Below, piece after piece: positions 1 through 10,270 of a stretch of DNA of 64,000 nucleotides. Source of the DNA: Rhipicephalus microplus (taxonomy: Eukaryota; Arthropoda; Arachnida; Ixodida; Ixodidae); contig NC_134705.1 of NCBI RefSeq assembly GCF_043290135.1, positions 36,893,771 through 36,957,770 on the forward strand, given 5' to 3'. The translations under genes were made by a program, and so were the position numbers. Position 1 is the stretch's first letter. Every line of letters begins with the position of its first letter. Under the pieces are notes generated by a model. It did not search any database. It worked only from the letters and a program-made list of their open reading frames with translations, and was not told the DNA's origin.

Positions 1-3000
1 AACAAGCCCAATAATACATCATTTCTGCGTCATCCGTGGAAAAACAATCTTGAATTTCTAGCATAGGGCAGTGTGTGTCATCATTGGTGAGAGAAGGGCA
101 AGTTCTCCAATTCTGAAGAACTCAAGTTTCGCAGCTGGTGTTTCCATCAGGCTAGCGCAGCGGAATGTCACTGCAGGCATATGTGAAGCATCTCATTGCT
201 GCAAGAAAAAAAATAGAAGTTTGAGGTTAAACATGCCACAATCAATACATAACAATGAGTCTCACACACTGCAGCAGCGCTTACATTTTAGGATGTCTAC
301 TGCAAAACGAAATGTGAAAAAAAGGAAGGTTCGGCCAAACGTTACATGGCAAGCCTTATAAATGCTGATGTGGTAGACGCTCTTCACATGATGTCTCAGA
401 CAGCAATATTCTGGAAGAAAATGTGCAGCACCTCAACAAGGCATACTTGTAGCAGTTAAAGATACCCTTAGGTTCAGTTAACCTGTTTCCTATACACAGC
501 TGAGTGACATTTCTATGAGCCCATTCACCAATGGGCATTCTAAGTGAGATCATATGTGTGGCAAATGACACGTACCGTCCGCTCATGTTAAAATACTTAT
601 TTAGCTCGCGCACATAGTTGCTCTCGATTCTACTGTTCTATCATACGCTGCTGCGTCTTGAATTGTGCAATACCTGTAGGCGCAAGCCAAGCATGCAAAG
701 CCTGCTTGAAAGCAACCATTTGCAGAAGCTACATGATAATCTTCAGTATATTTCTTTGTACCTGACGCAAACGGCTGGACAAAACTATAGACAAAAAAAT
801 GTAGACCGTGCTACCTTCAAAAAATGCTTTAAGTTTAGTAAACTAGGGTGCATTTGTTCACTCGGTTGTCGAGTCACAGCCACGAGATATGTGAACGAAG
901 CAATATATCTTGAGGCATGCACAGATATTCTGACTCTTTGTTTGACAGTGTCACAGATAGCTTGCCAATACATATATATTTGAGAGCAACAAGATGTCAA
1001 GCTTTTATTAGTTCAACGTCTTGTTGGTTCACAGCCAAACAGGTTACTGCTTTGTTAGACAAATTGGAATAAGCGCACCGTGGTTTCCAAAAAAAAAAGA
1101 ATTATTAGAAGTTAGCTCCCGGTGTGAATGTCTGCCTATTTATTTTGTACTGCCTTCTACATGTGCCACAAAGACATTTGTTGAGGATGTGCTACCAGTC
1201 AAGCTAAGATCGCATACTTGGTCAATGTGATGGAAATACAAACATTAGAAACACTGCCACCTCTAGTAAGAGCATAACACTTCAGGATCTTGGAACAGCA
1301 AGGAGGTGCACAAGAAAGTTAAGCCCACTCTTGCAGAACTTTGAACGCAAATTTTTCAAAGTGGGGGAGGTCAACATGTTGTGGCACTTTTAGACCCATG
1401 AAAAATCTGCAGAAAACAGGGTAAAGGCAAGTCAAGAAACGCTGTTATGAAGGCCTGCGCATGGACAGCTTTATGAATCTAGGCCCAAGTGTTATGCTTT
1501 GTGCAAGCCAAAGTCCATGTAAATAGGGAAAGCGTACTTTTAGGAGTACCAGCGTAAACAAATCTTGGCAGTTGGCTTTCTAGTACAAACAGCAATCCCT
1601 GCAATGAAAACATAAACGTTTTATCTTAACGGTAACAGTGTGAGCACACACACGGGCCAGCGGAACCATGTCAAATTGTCAGTGCCAGTGTAACCATGTG
1701 GCATGATGAACTATTCTCTGGCCAACACATGCACAGTTTGCCCCTAAAAAGCGATGCTTAAATATACGTAGTACAAAAAGTCTGCACTTACCAAAATCAC
1801 TTGCTTTCTGTACTTTAGCATCGTTGGGAGCATCTTTATCTGCAGTATCACCAAATTTGTGTCATATCCCTGAAAAAAAAAGTAGTAAAAGACATGCATC
1901 AAATATTGTTTCATTTGGTAGCAGTGAGGTCATGCTAAGAACAGCCAAGTGGGAATCAGCCTAATTATGTGCATGCGGCAAATCCCAAACGGCGTTATTG
2001 AGGTTGTCGAAATTTTCGTCGTTTGGTATTAACGTCGATAGGTGACTTCAACGGCATGCCACGTTTTCCCAGTGCATAAAGATTTCATGATGCAGAATAA
2101 TGACAACGCTAACGATAACATACAGCATTTATGATTGTCTTTTACAATATTCAGTTTTGCGAAGGTTTTGCATCACTAAAGAAATCTGAAAGATTTGGGT
2201 CATTCCTCCTCCAATTGTTCTGTCCATATGTAAACTTCTCGCTTGATGGTGCGCTTATAAAATAGTACGTTCAGCGCAGAGGTGAAGCAAGTGACGCAGT
2301 GATGTGGGCAGATTTTTATTTTTAGGCGTGCGGGAAGGGGGGGGGGTCCGCTTATCTGAATAGGCCGGGCAAGCGAATATAGTCGTCAATTTTGGCTCCC
2401 TACGCCCGGCCTAAAAAAATTTTGTGCGCAACTGCCTGGCTAAGCCAGTGAAATGATGCGACAATGATTTGTACACTTACTAATTTACATACACTTTACA
2501 ACTCTAAAAATTGCGGCCCAAGGCCACAACACCCAGCCGCTAACGTTATATAAAGCAAATGGTAGAAAAGTGCCAGTATGAAGGTAGCTACCACCCCACC
2601 CCAATGTTTTTTCAAGCGTGGTAGTAATGCGGAAATGAACTTTTAACTGCAAAAGTACACTGGCACTGCTGTGGTGACAGGGGAAGAAAGAGGGTATGCA
2701 GGCGGTAATAATAGAGGTAATTTAGTCCGATACGGCTAGCAATGGATACGGTAAATAAGAAAGAGCAAATCATTTCTCTTTTAATAGCGCAACCACTCAA
2801 CAATGTATTATAAGAGCATTAAATGTTGCTGGAAATGCCACTCACCTGCACGCTGATGCATGCACAGTCCTTTGTCCGACGAGCGAACAGGCTTGGTGAT
2901 AGCTGAGGACGTGTTTACGATGTGTTTGTTCCACCCAGCAGCAAAATCCACAACAACTTCGCGCTCCATACAGATAAATATACACTAACCTTCATCACGA

Positions 3001-5080
3001 ATAAGTAGAAACGCAAATCTGCGACACACACACACGATCAAAACATAGCTCACAAGCTCGCATGTCCATGTGCTCGCCGACCACAGACCATATGAATATG
3101 AGTAGTGCGAACGCGAACCTAGTTGCGCCGAAAAAAAAAACGTCGAGCAGTAATAGCACAGGCATCAGCGCAATTCTTTCAGTGTGTCCTCCTAATACAC
3201 TCATAAAAAAAATTGGTACACTAAAACTCATAATTAAATATAAAAAATTCAGTGTAATTTTTATTTAGTGCTATTAAACATAAACACTGAATAAAAATTA
3301 CTTTGTAAAATACATCACTTGCTACACTAGCACCACACTTGTCGTGCGGGAGCAGATGGCGCAGATTTGTCATTCTGCCCTCAAACTACACGGTGAAGAG
3401 TGCTACTAAGTGAACAGCTGATGAAAAGCGCGTCTGGGTCTGCTTTTTTTTTTCTTCTCCGATATTTCGGGGGGAGGGGGGGGGCTCCTTATGCACGTGT
3501 TTCGGTGCTTGATCGATTTTGACGCCCTTCCTTCGCGGACGAACGGCGTGTCTAGGCTTTTTTTTTTTATCGATGTTTTGCACGTGTTTCGGCGTTCGGT
3601 CCGCTTTGACGTGCCAACTCTCCATTCTGCTGCTGCGTGTGTTAGGTACTTGCCGTAGCTGAATTCTCAGGCCTTCTGTGTTCAGCCAGCGCTGCTATCT
3701 TATTATCTACAAATGCTAAAATAAATCAATGTTTTGGTTTGCAGAAGTCTGGCACACAGAACAAACAATTATCTGGCCCATGAATATCAATGTAGGCGGC
3801 ATGCATATTTGTGTGTGGTGTCCTGCCGGGGAGTAACCGTTGCGTGACGAGAGCATTTACAGCGGTTCCTCCTTCGGTTGCTTCCTTACAAACTTAAGAT
3901 GAATACAGTTGCTCCCCCATTCTCAAACGAATCGGCCATCTTGTTCCGCTTGGTCTTTTCGGAGAGTAACAGTCGGCCTGAAGGAGTTAAAACAGCCGTT
4001 GCTCCCATTTCGGCCGTTTTTGGCTTAGAGTGCAGCGTCAGGATTTGGCGTAACGCCAGCCCAGTCGGCCGAGCTACGCTGACGTCATAGATTGAGAGAC
4101 CACAACCGGCCGGCACGAAATCCAGCGAGTGATCAGCCGGCTACTTCGAGCCTGCCGCTCGGCGTTAGTGCATTGTCAGAGTCATGTAACCTCTGAGTAC
4201 TGACAGGGCAGACGACACAGTCGGGCCCCTCCTTCGTGTTTGCCCACTTTTCAAGCTGAGCAGACTTCTGTGTTCACCGCGCTACGCCACCAATGTCTAT
4301 CCGCCGCAACACATAGTTTCCAGCCCACCACCCCGCCGAGGTATTGAAGGTAGATCTTCACTTCCCATGCCACACTAGAGTGAACAAGCTGCCTTCCCTG
4401 CAGGCACTAAGACGTGCTCCCATTTAGGGTTGCAGGAATAGCGTATTTTTCTCTCGTAAGGCTTTCTTCCCCATGCTCTTAAAAGGAAGCCTTAGTCCTA
4501 GAATATTCCTAGGAAGTCATTTTAAATATAACAAAGGTGAAAACAGTTTGAGATATGCACAATCGAATTTCATTGAGGATGCTGAAAGTGAGTGCGTCCG
4601 GCGCGTAGAAAAAACGGTCACTCTTCACATTAGGCAGGCACTTCACTTTTTTTTCGATATCTGTCACGGGGGAGTGGTATAATTGTGAGTGAAGGCAAAA
4701 AGTAGGATGCCGTCAAAAACAAAACGAGAAGTCATCTCAAATACGCCGTTTTATGCTTATTATGTCGCGTGTGGTGGGGCGATTATCTATTTGTTTGTTA
4801 AACTATAAACATGGGCTAAGGACTCATTCGCCTTTCTGAAAGAAGTAGGATATCGGCTGCCCTTGGGTGTTACCCTGTACAGAACATGAAAACATAGAGA
4901 TAGCTGTTTCTTTGCATGCAGCCCGAAATGAACAGATAAAACCCAAGCATCACACGTTAATAATGACTGCTGTACTGATGAATTTTAGGCTACAAGGTGT
5001 TTTATTGCAATAGCAATTATATCGACACTCTGGGCTAGATTTTGCCGCCTGCGTCGACGTGGTCGTCGCCGTCACTCACC

Positions 5081-5082
<2 letters not shown>
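1..5082. other. Unassigned AT-rich DNA, no gene seen
   Basis: Open frames here are short (up to ~120 codons), lack recognisable motifs and overlap one another on both strands, as expected by chance. Two small structures stand out: a hairpin at 3254-3301 and two ~32-bp diverged direct repeats beginning gcacgtgtttcgg at about 3493 and 3579. The stretch 3830-4330 is richer in G+C and CpG than its surroundings, but I see no splice-like or coding signal that would make it a promoter or exon. The last ~80 bases before the TA tract contain a motif (attgcaatagcaattatat) that I associate with dispersed tick repeats; this is from memory only. Confidence 0.5.
3254..3301. repeat. Imperfect hairpin
   Basis: Two 17-base arms (3254-3270 and 3285-3301) are reverse complements with one mismatch, separated by a 14-base loop. 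Both arms are AT-rich and contain a cagtg/cactg motif. This could be the centre of a small foldback element; no flanking duplication is evident. Confidence 0.5.
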
Positions 5083-5176
<94 letters not shown>

Positions 5177-5190
5177 GGTGACCTAGGAAG

Positions 5191-5250
<60 letters not shown>
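5083..5250. repeat. (TA)n tracts split by an RT-like fragment
   Basis: A (TA)n run spans about 5083-5173, then an 18-base island (gacggtgacctaggaagct), then (TA)n again at 5192-5249. The island resembles the gypsy RT sequence immediately beyond the tract at 5477 (gacgtagcctaggaagct). The sequence caccgtc just before the first run is mirrored by gacggtg just after it, so the TA run is the centre of an inverted duplication. Confidence 0.8.
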
Positions 5251-5252
<2 letters not shown>

Positions 5253-5406
5253 AACACAAGCGAGTACACGTACGAAAGAGCAATACTTTTATGCCAACGT
5301 TTCAGCCGTGGCACGGCCTTCGTCAGGGACGAAGGCCGTGCCACGGCTGAAACGTTGGCATAAAAGTATTGCTCTTTCGTACGTGTACTCGCTTGTGTTC
5401 TTTATA
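5246..5406. repeat. Perfect 79-bp-arm palindrome
   Basis: Bases 5246-5324 and 5328-5406 are perfect reverse complements around a 3-base centre (agg). The arm begins with ataaagaacacaag and includes a GAAAC-containing stem-loop that looks like a hammerhead ribozyme core (separate entry). Beyond the palindrome the right side continues with unique sequence to 5435 and then (TA)n. Such inverted units are consistent with the terminal repeats of Penelope-like elements; alternatively the exact symmetry is a foldback created during assembly or replication. Confidence 0.9.
5300..5326 (-). ncRNA. Hammerhead-ribozyme-like core (candidate)
   Basis: On the minus strand the sequence reads CTGACGA, then a GC-rich stem-loop (GGCCGT pairing with ACGGCT), then GAAAC. 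This is the conserved order of the type I hammerhead core (CUGANGA, helix II, GAAA). Penelope-like elements are known to carry hammerhead motifs in their terminal repeats. The mirrored right arm of the palindrome keeps GACGA...GAAAC but lacks the leading CT, so the inversion junction lies inside the core. Helix III and the cleavage site are not convincing by eye. Confidence 0.45.
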
Positions 5407-5432
5407 TGTACCAGACCCCTTGAACTTCCTGC

Positions 5433-5435
<3 letters not shown>

Positions 5436-5476
<41 letters not shown>
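5436..5476. repeat. (TA)n microsatellite truncating gypsy RT
   Basis: About 20 TA repeats abut the 3' side (minus-strand sense) of the gypsy RT frame, which runs straight into repeated Tyr-Ile codons. Everything downstream of RT in the element is missing at this point. Confidence 0.9.
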
Positions 5477-5479
<3 letters not shown>

Positions 5480-6988
5480 GTAGCCTAGGAAGCTGAGTTC
5501 GTTGAAACCAAAATGACATTTTTCTGGTTTTAAAGTCAGGCCGGCCGAGCGTATGGCTTGGAGTACGGTGGATAGACGGCTGAGTTGTTCCTCGAATGAT
5601 GCTGAGAATACAACAATATCGTCCAGATAGACCAAGCATGTTTGCCACTTCAGGCCCGATAGTACGGTGTCCATGAGACGCTGAAAAGTGGCTGGCGTCG
5701 AGCACAACCCAAAAGGAAGCACCTTAAATTCGTAAACGCCATCAGGCGTCACAAAGGCCGCTTTTTCACGATCTCTCTCGTCGACTTCTATCTGCCAGTA
5801 GCCGCTTCGGAGGTCCATTGAAGAGAAATAGCGCGCATGACGCAGCCGATCGAGTGAGTCGTCTATGCGAGGCAGTGGATAGACGTCTTTCTTCGTGACT
5901 TGGTTCAACTTGCGATAATCAATACAGAAACGCAAGCTGCCGTCTTTTTTCTTGACCAAAACCACGGGGGACGCCCAAGGACTTTTCGAAGGTTGTATGA
6001 CGTCATCCACGAGCATCTTCTGTACTTGCTTCTGAATCTCCTCGCGTTCTTTCGGAGCCACACGGTAGGGGTTCTGCCGAATAGGTCGCGTGTTGTCTTC
6101 GGTGATGATGCGGTGCTTGGTCAATGGTGTCCGCTGGACCTTTGACGTACGCGAAAAGCAGTCTTCGAATTGGTGTATAAGTCCAAGCAGACGCTTCCCA
6201 TCAGAGGACGGTAGCGTGGAGCAGATGTCCACCGACAAAGTTGTCGAGGCAGGGACTGTCGCGTCATCTGGTTGCAAAGCACAGCAATCCCCGGCTTGGT
6301 CTATATCGTCGAAGTAGGCAATTGCGGTACCCTTCTGGATTTGACGGCGCTCGTTGCTGAAGTTTGTAAGGAGCACTTCTGCCTGTCCACCAGTAAGCGT
6401 TAGGATGCCTCTCGCGATGGAAATGCCTTGCGTGAGCAAAAGAGCGACTATGTGCTCCACTATCACATCCTTATAGGAAGGCCACCCACTGGACACAGAC
6501 ACAAGGCAGCAGGATCTCGGTGGGAGCGTCACATCGTCGGCTATTCGCAAACTGCCGCGTTGTTCGTGGCTGCTGTCGTCGACATACGGATGTGCGCAAA
6601 ACGTCACCATACGTTGAGGGATGTTGATAACAGCGCCATTATCTCGAAGAAAATCCATGCCCAAAATTAGCTTTTTACAGCAGTCTGGCAACAGGACGAA
6701 AGTGGCCACGAAGCTAGAATCCCCAATGCGAAGTCGAGCGGTGCATTTACCCGTGGGAATCATCAGCTGACCACCAGTACTCCTTATGTGTGGCCCTGTC
6801 CACGGTGTCTTGACCTTTCTAAGGCGGTCGGCGAGTTCTTGTCGCATGATTGAGAAGTCGGCGCCAGTGTCGACCAGTGCTGTAACGTAATGTCCGTCAA
6901 TGAAAACGCCAAGATCAGCACGTACAACTTCACTGGCATTAGTATTTGTCGTCGTATTCGTCGTCGTATTCGTCGTGGTTGTCGTCAT
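5477..6988 (-). pseudogene. pol: Ty3/gypsy pol fragment: protease and RT, 3'-truncated
   Basis: The frame encodes the retropepsin and most of the reverse transcriptase of a Ty3/gypsy retrotransposon. After a Thr/Asn-rich lead of ~20 residues the protease active site is seen as ALVDTGADFS (residue ~40), with the partner motif ILGMDF near residue 110. RT motifs follow in order: KKDGSLRFCIDYRKLN, SSMDLRSGYWQIEV, LPFGLCSTPATFQRLM and the catalytic box CLVYLDDIVVF, ending at LSFLGY where a (TA)n tract begins. RNase H and integrase are absent, so the copy cannot be autonomous. It lies 75 bp downstream of gag in the -1 frame relative to it, consistent with frameshift expression in the family. The apparent continuation (Tyr-Ile repeats to 5402) is microsatellite, not protein. 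The 5' end given is the first ATG; the true pol product may begin upstream. Confidence 0.93.
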
Positions 6989-7062
6989 ACCTTCTTGCGA
7001 TGATAGGGGGAACTTTTCGGTGTCTCGACGATTGGCAACCTTGCCCCCGGAGGTCGCAGCAG

Positions 7063-8400
7063 TTAGTTTCCCCGGCGCGGGCTAGGCGAACGGCCTCTGG
7101 TGACGTCCGCGTAGCTCTGAGGGAAGTCACGGTGACGCGCAGGAGATGGAGATCGCCAGCGACGCGGTGTAGTTGCTTGGCCAGTCGACAGTTGATCGGC
7201 ATCGTGGGCACGACGGTCTTCAGAGCGGAAAGAAGCGGGACGAGAAAAGTTCCCGAAGCCGGAATCGCTATGACGGCAATAGCGAGCAATGTGACCTGGT
7301 TCTCCGCAGCGGAAACAAATAGGTCGATGTTCAGCCATGCGCCACAAGTCAGTTCGGCGAACTGGTGGTCGTCTCATGGAATCCCGTTGCCACCAAGGTA
7401 CGACCGCGGGTCGTGGCTGGAAGGATGTCGCCACAAATGACGGTGGAGGACGACGGACCACAGCAGCGTAGCTCGCTGGATGTGGCTCAGGACTTGGCGC
7501 CGGTGGTGTAATGGCTTGCCTCAACTCCTGGCGGACGATTTCGGCAACAAATGCGACGGGCGGTTGGGTAGGAGGGACGCAGAGGGCCCGAAGTTCCTCA
7601 CGCAGTATTTCCCTAATCATTTGTCGCAGAGAACTTTCACACACGGCAGTGTTCTGTGCTGCAGCACTTACTGCCGTGTGGTTCGGCAGGCGGTCAAAGT
7701 GTCGGTATCGTTGTCGCAGTGCGCGCTCGATGACAGTCGCCTCTCTTATGAATTCATCTACTGTTGTAGGTGGATTTCGTACGAGGCCCGCAAACACTAC
7801 TTCTTTGACACCCTGCATTAGGTGACGCACCTTCTTCGCCTCGGGCATGTCAGGCTCAGCTCGTCGAAACAGACGGATCATACCCTCTGCGTACATGGCG
7901 GCTGTTTCGTTGGGTTTTTGTGCGCGAGCCTCAATCAGTTGCTGTGCGCGATCCCGTCGGTTCGTGTTCAAAAATGTGGCGAGGAGCTTTCGGCGGAAAT
8001 CTTCCCAAGATTGGAAAGTAGCCTCGTGGTTCTCGTACCACGTGCGAGCGCTATCTTCCAGGGCGAAATATGCACGGCCAAGTTTGTGCTCTTCGTTCCA
8101 GTGGTTAGATACAGCGACCCGTTCGAACTGTTCGAGCCAGTCCTCGACATCCTCGTACTCTTCCCCATGGAAAACTTCAGGAACGCGAGGATGTTTAAGA
8201 GTCACCTGGGAGGGAAGTGTGGTCTGCGATGGAAGGGTAGCCGTGGATGTGGTAGGAGCTGCCATGCTGGTTAGAGGCGGAACAGGTATGGACTCCGGAC
8301 TTAGGCCTAGTAGGCGCCGACTGAATCGGTGCACCGGAGTCGTGACGAGGGGCTGGGTCTCTGGACTAGATGAACGGGTCCGAGCAAGACTGTCCTGCAT
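7063..8400 (-). CDS. gag: Ty3/gypsy Gag polyprotein
   Basis: This is an intact 445-residue Gag. Gag assembles the particle that packages element RNA in the cytoplasm. Residues ~75-230 have the retrotransposon-gag fold signature (VPEVFHGEEYEDVEDWLEQF, then an aromatic-rich helix block and a RHLMQGV motif). A CCHC zinc knuckle, CFRCGEPGHIARYC, lies near residue 370, followed by an Arg/Ser-rich tail. The start at 8400 is only ~25 bases from the primer-binding site and keeps the full gag domain. No internal stops are present, unlike the pol part, which is truncated. The gene ends 75 bp before the protease-RT frame. Confidence 0.93.
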   Translation of the reverse strand: MQDSLARTRSSSPETQPLVTTPVHRFSRRLLGLSPESIPVPPLTSMAAPTTSTATLPSQTTLPSQVTLKHPRVPEVFHGEEYEDVEDWLEQFERVAVSNHWNEEHKLGRAYFALEDSARTWYENHEATFQSWEDFRRKLLATFLNTNRRDRAQQLIEARAQKPNETAAMYAEGMIRLFRRAEPDMPEAKKVRHLMQGVKEVVFAGLVRNPPTTVDEFIREATVIERALRQRYRHFDRLPNHTAVSAAAQNTAVCESSLRQMIREILREELRALCVPPTQPPVAFVAEIVRQELRQAITPPAPSPEPHPASYAAVVRRPPPSFVATSFQPRPAVVPWWQRDSMRRPPVRRTDLWRMAEHRPICFRCGEPGHIARYCRHSDSGFGNFSRPASFRSEDRRAHDADQLSTGQATTPRRWRSPSPARHRDFPQSYADVTRGRSPSPRRGN

Positions 8401-8407
8401 CCGGTTG

Positions 8408-8425
8408 TACCCAGCACCTCCACCA
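8408..8425 (-). other. Primer-binding site of gypsy element 1
   Basis: On the minus strand the sequence one base after the LTR end reads TGGTGGAGGTGCTGGG. A TGG start right after the 5' LTR is the usual form of a tRNA-complementary primer-binding site. The second gypsy element in this window has a similar TGGTGGAGAGTGC site, which suggests related families. I cannot name the tRNA. Confidence 0.65.
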
Positions 8426-8426
8426 G

Positions 8427-8585
8427 TGTCACGACGTCAAAACAGAGGTCTTGCTGTAGAGACTGAGACACCAGAAGCAGGTCGATCTTTTTAATTAGAA
8501 CGCGCAAGCGAGTACTTCTTCGTCTATTTCGTAGTCCTTCGTGGCACATGCACAACTGTCATCGTCTTTCTTGGGCAAGCACGTG

Positions 8586-8588
<3 letters not shown>
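8427..8588 (-). repeat. LTR of gypsy element 1 (5' LTR)
   Basis: A 162-bp block bounded by TGTCAC...GTGACA, perfect short inverted termini of LTR type, followed at once by the primer-binding site and gag on the minus strand. The outer edge touches a (TA)n tract with no unique base between them, so the element inserted in or beside TA repeats. The 3' LTR is lost with the rest of pol. Confidence 0.85.

Positions 8589-8667
<79 letters not shown>
8588..8667. repeat. (TA)n microsatellite
   Basis: About 40 TA repeats lie exactly between the gypsy LTR and the left repeat of the Penelope-like element. It may be the original target of both insertions. Confidence 0.95.
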
Positions 8668-8670
<3 letters not shown>

Positions 8671-9478
8671 GGAGTAATAATTCAATGGGCCAGTTAGTCT
8701 TTGTGAAGGTATGGGATATGGCACAACGGGAGCGTTGTCAACAAGGATAAATATATTTATTTCCCAACAGTTTCGGGAGGGGTCCTCCCTTCATCAGAGG
8801 ATGAGTTATACTGACATGAATTTCCAAACTTCGTTGCTGCCGCGTTCCTCTCGCCTTGAAACATGTTTGCGAGAGTGAGAGAAAACTAGAAAAAAAGGGG
8901 GGGAGAAAAAAAGAAAAAGAAAGAAAAGAAAGTAATAAAAAAAGAGGAAGAACCACTGTCAACACTGAGAACGAAACCAACTGTGCGTGTACGTCCACAT
9001 ACGTGCTGTTCAGTTCTCGACGTGTGTCGGGCCACCCAAGATTGTCGCCGCGGTGCTGGGAGGGTCCGTGACGGCGTGCGTAGAGAAAGGGTTTCCCCGT
9101 AATGGGTCGGTCGGCATGCGGCGTGCGTAAAGGAAGGGTCTCCCATTAATGGATCGGTCGGCTCTTTTTACCTTTATTCTTCGTCCGTCTCCCTTCAATG
9201 GTCATCAAGTGGTAGGCGAAAGAAAACACTTTGTATGTGCATGTGAAAAAAGGAAGAAAAGAAAAAAATGAATGGAGAAAAAACGAAAACAAGAATGGAC
9301 AGTGTACACGTACGAGTCAGTCAGAAAAAAGCATGGTCTCCAGCTATCAATCTTTGTCACCAATTTCCTCCTGGCTTACTTCTCGGAGGAAGGAGAGCCT
9401 TCCGCGGTCCTTGTTGATGCCGGCTACTGATGTTCGAAATTTGAAAATAAAATATGCCTCACGCTGTTCGTGCTCGCA
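8668..9478 (-). repeat. Left terminal repeat (pLTR) of Penelope-like element, inverted
   Basis: From about 8710 to 9478 the sequence is the reverse complement of 10141-10924, with small differences and indels. The homology includes the last part of the GIY-YIG frame, so the left arm holds an antisense copy of the C-terminal coding sequence plus the 3' untranslated tail. Bases 8668-8709 extend the tail beyond the right arm and end at (TA)n. Within the arm a ~43-bp unit containing ggcgtgcgta and gggtcggtcgg is duplicated in tandem (about 9073-9164), and the same duplication is present in the right arm. Inverted flanking repeats are a known configuration of Penelope-like elements. Confidence 0.8.
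8771..8797 (-). ncRNA. Hammerhead-ribozyme-like core in left pLTR (candidate)
   Basis: The minus strand reads CTGATGA, a stem-loop GGGAGG-ACCC-CTCCC, then GAAAC. This is the canonical hammerhead core order with a well-paired helix II. It matches the copy in the right arm at 10835-10861. Hammerhead motifs in Penelope-like terminal repeats are established; whether this one folds and cleaves is untested, and helix III is weak by eye. Confidence 0.55.
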
Positions 9479-10270
9479 GAACACCTAAAGCATTCCTTAT
9501 TGACACAAAATTATTCGGAAAACATTATTGACGATGCCATACTACGTGCTCGCAACCTGAACAGGAATGATATAATTAAGGGACCAAACAAAGTATCTAA
9601 AACGACTTCCCAAACGAACTTTGTACTAACTTACTCCTCATTAGCGCCTCGAATCAACAACATACTTTCGCGCCATTTCAACACAATCAGGCAAAGCAAA
9701 CGACTAACTTCTATCTTCGCGAAGCCACCTCACGTGGTGTACCGCCGGGATAAAAATCTGAAGGACATTCTTGTCAGAACAAAAATAACCACCCCCAAAT
9801 TTCAATCAGGGTGCTATCCCTGCGGAAAAGCTTGATGCAAGGTATGCCCACAGATGGTCACAGCACGTGAATCCAAAGCGAACTTCTCGGATTTCAAAGT
9901 CTGCATAACTGAAAGCCTTAATTGTGACTCCAGTATCGTAATATACATGCTACATTGCAACATCTGCGGACAAGAATATATCGGCCAAACAGACACGCCT
10001 TTTCGGCTGCGGTTCAATAATCACCGGTACCACGCCACTTCACTGCCGAAGCTACCTTTATCTAGACATCTGCGCCTGCCAAACCACAGTTTTGAAAATA
10101 TCAGCGTAACTCTTTTGCAGTCCGGTTTCTCAAACAGACGCGAGCGCGAACAGCGTGAGGCATATTTTATTTTCAAATTTCGAACATTAGTAGCCGGCAT
10201 CAACGAGGTCCCCGGTAAACTCAACTGCCTCCGAGAAGTAAGCCAGGAGGAAATTGGTGACAAAGATTGA
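9470..10270 (+). pseudogene. Penelope-like element: linker plus GIY-YIG endonuclease, 5'-truncated
   Basis: One frame is open across 266 codons except for a single TGA at 9833-9835, which looks like a CpG-type change from an Arg codon. The N-terminal ~120 residues match the linker after RT in Penelope-like elements, including a paired-cysteine segment (GCYPCGK before the stop, CKVC after it). The second part is a GIY-YIG nuclease: YMLHCNICGQEYIGQT, then PFRLRFNNHR with the catalytic Arg, and a REREQREAYFIF helix with the expected Glu. GIY-YIG nicks target DNA to prime reverse transcription. The RT domain is missing upstream, where the sequence switches at ~9478 to the inverted terminal repeat. 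The copy is therefore immobile unless helped. Confidence 0.88.

Noticed and set aside
3830..4330. Possible CpG-rich promoter or first exon
   Set aside because: Base composition alone is not enough; no splice donor with an open frame or downstream coding region can be shown.
5042..5350. Long Tyr-Ile repeat reading frames (also at 5289, 8524, 8541, 35546)
   Set aside because: They are translations of (TA)n microsatellites and do not encode proteins.
6946..8494. Plus-strand frames of 113-215 codons opposite gypsy 1 gag
   Set aside because: They are shadows of the intact Gag on the minus strand; codons and motifs fit Gag only.
8856..9198. Lys/Glu-rich frames in the left Penelope arm
   Set aside because: They come from an A-rich untranslated tract; the same tract in inverted form gives Phe/Leu-rich frames at 10631-10894.
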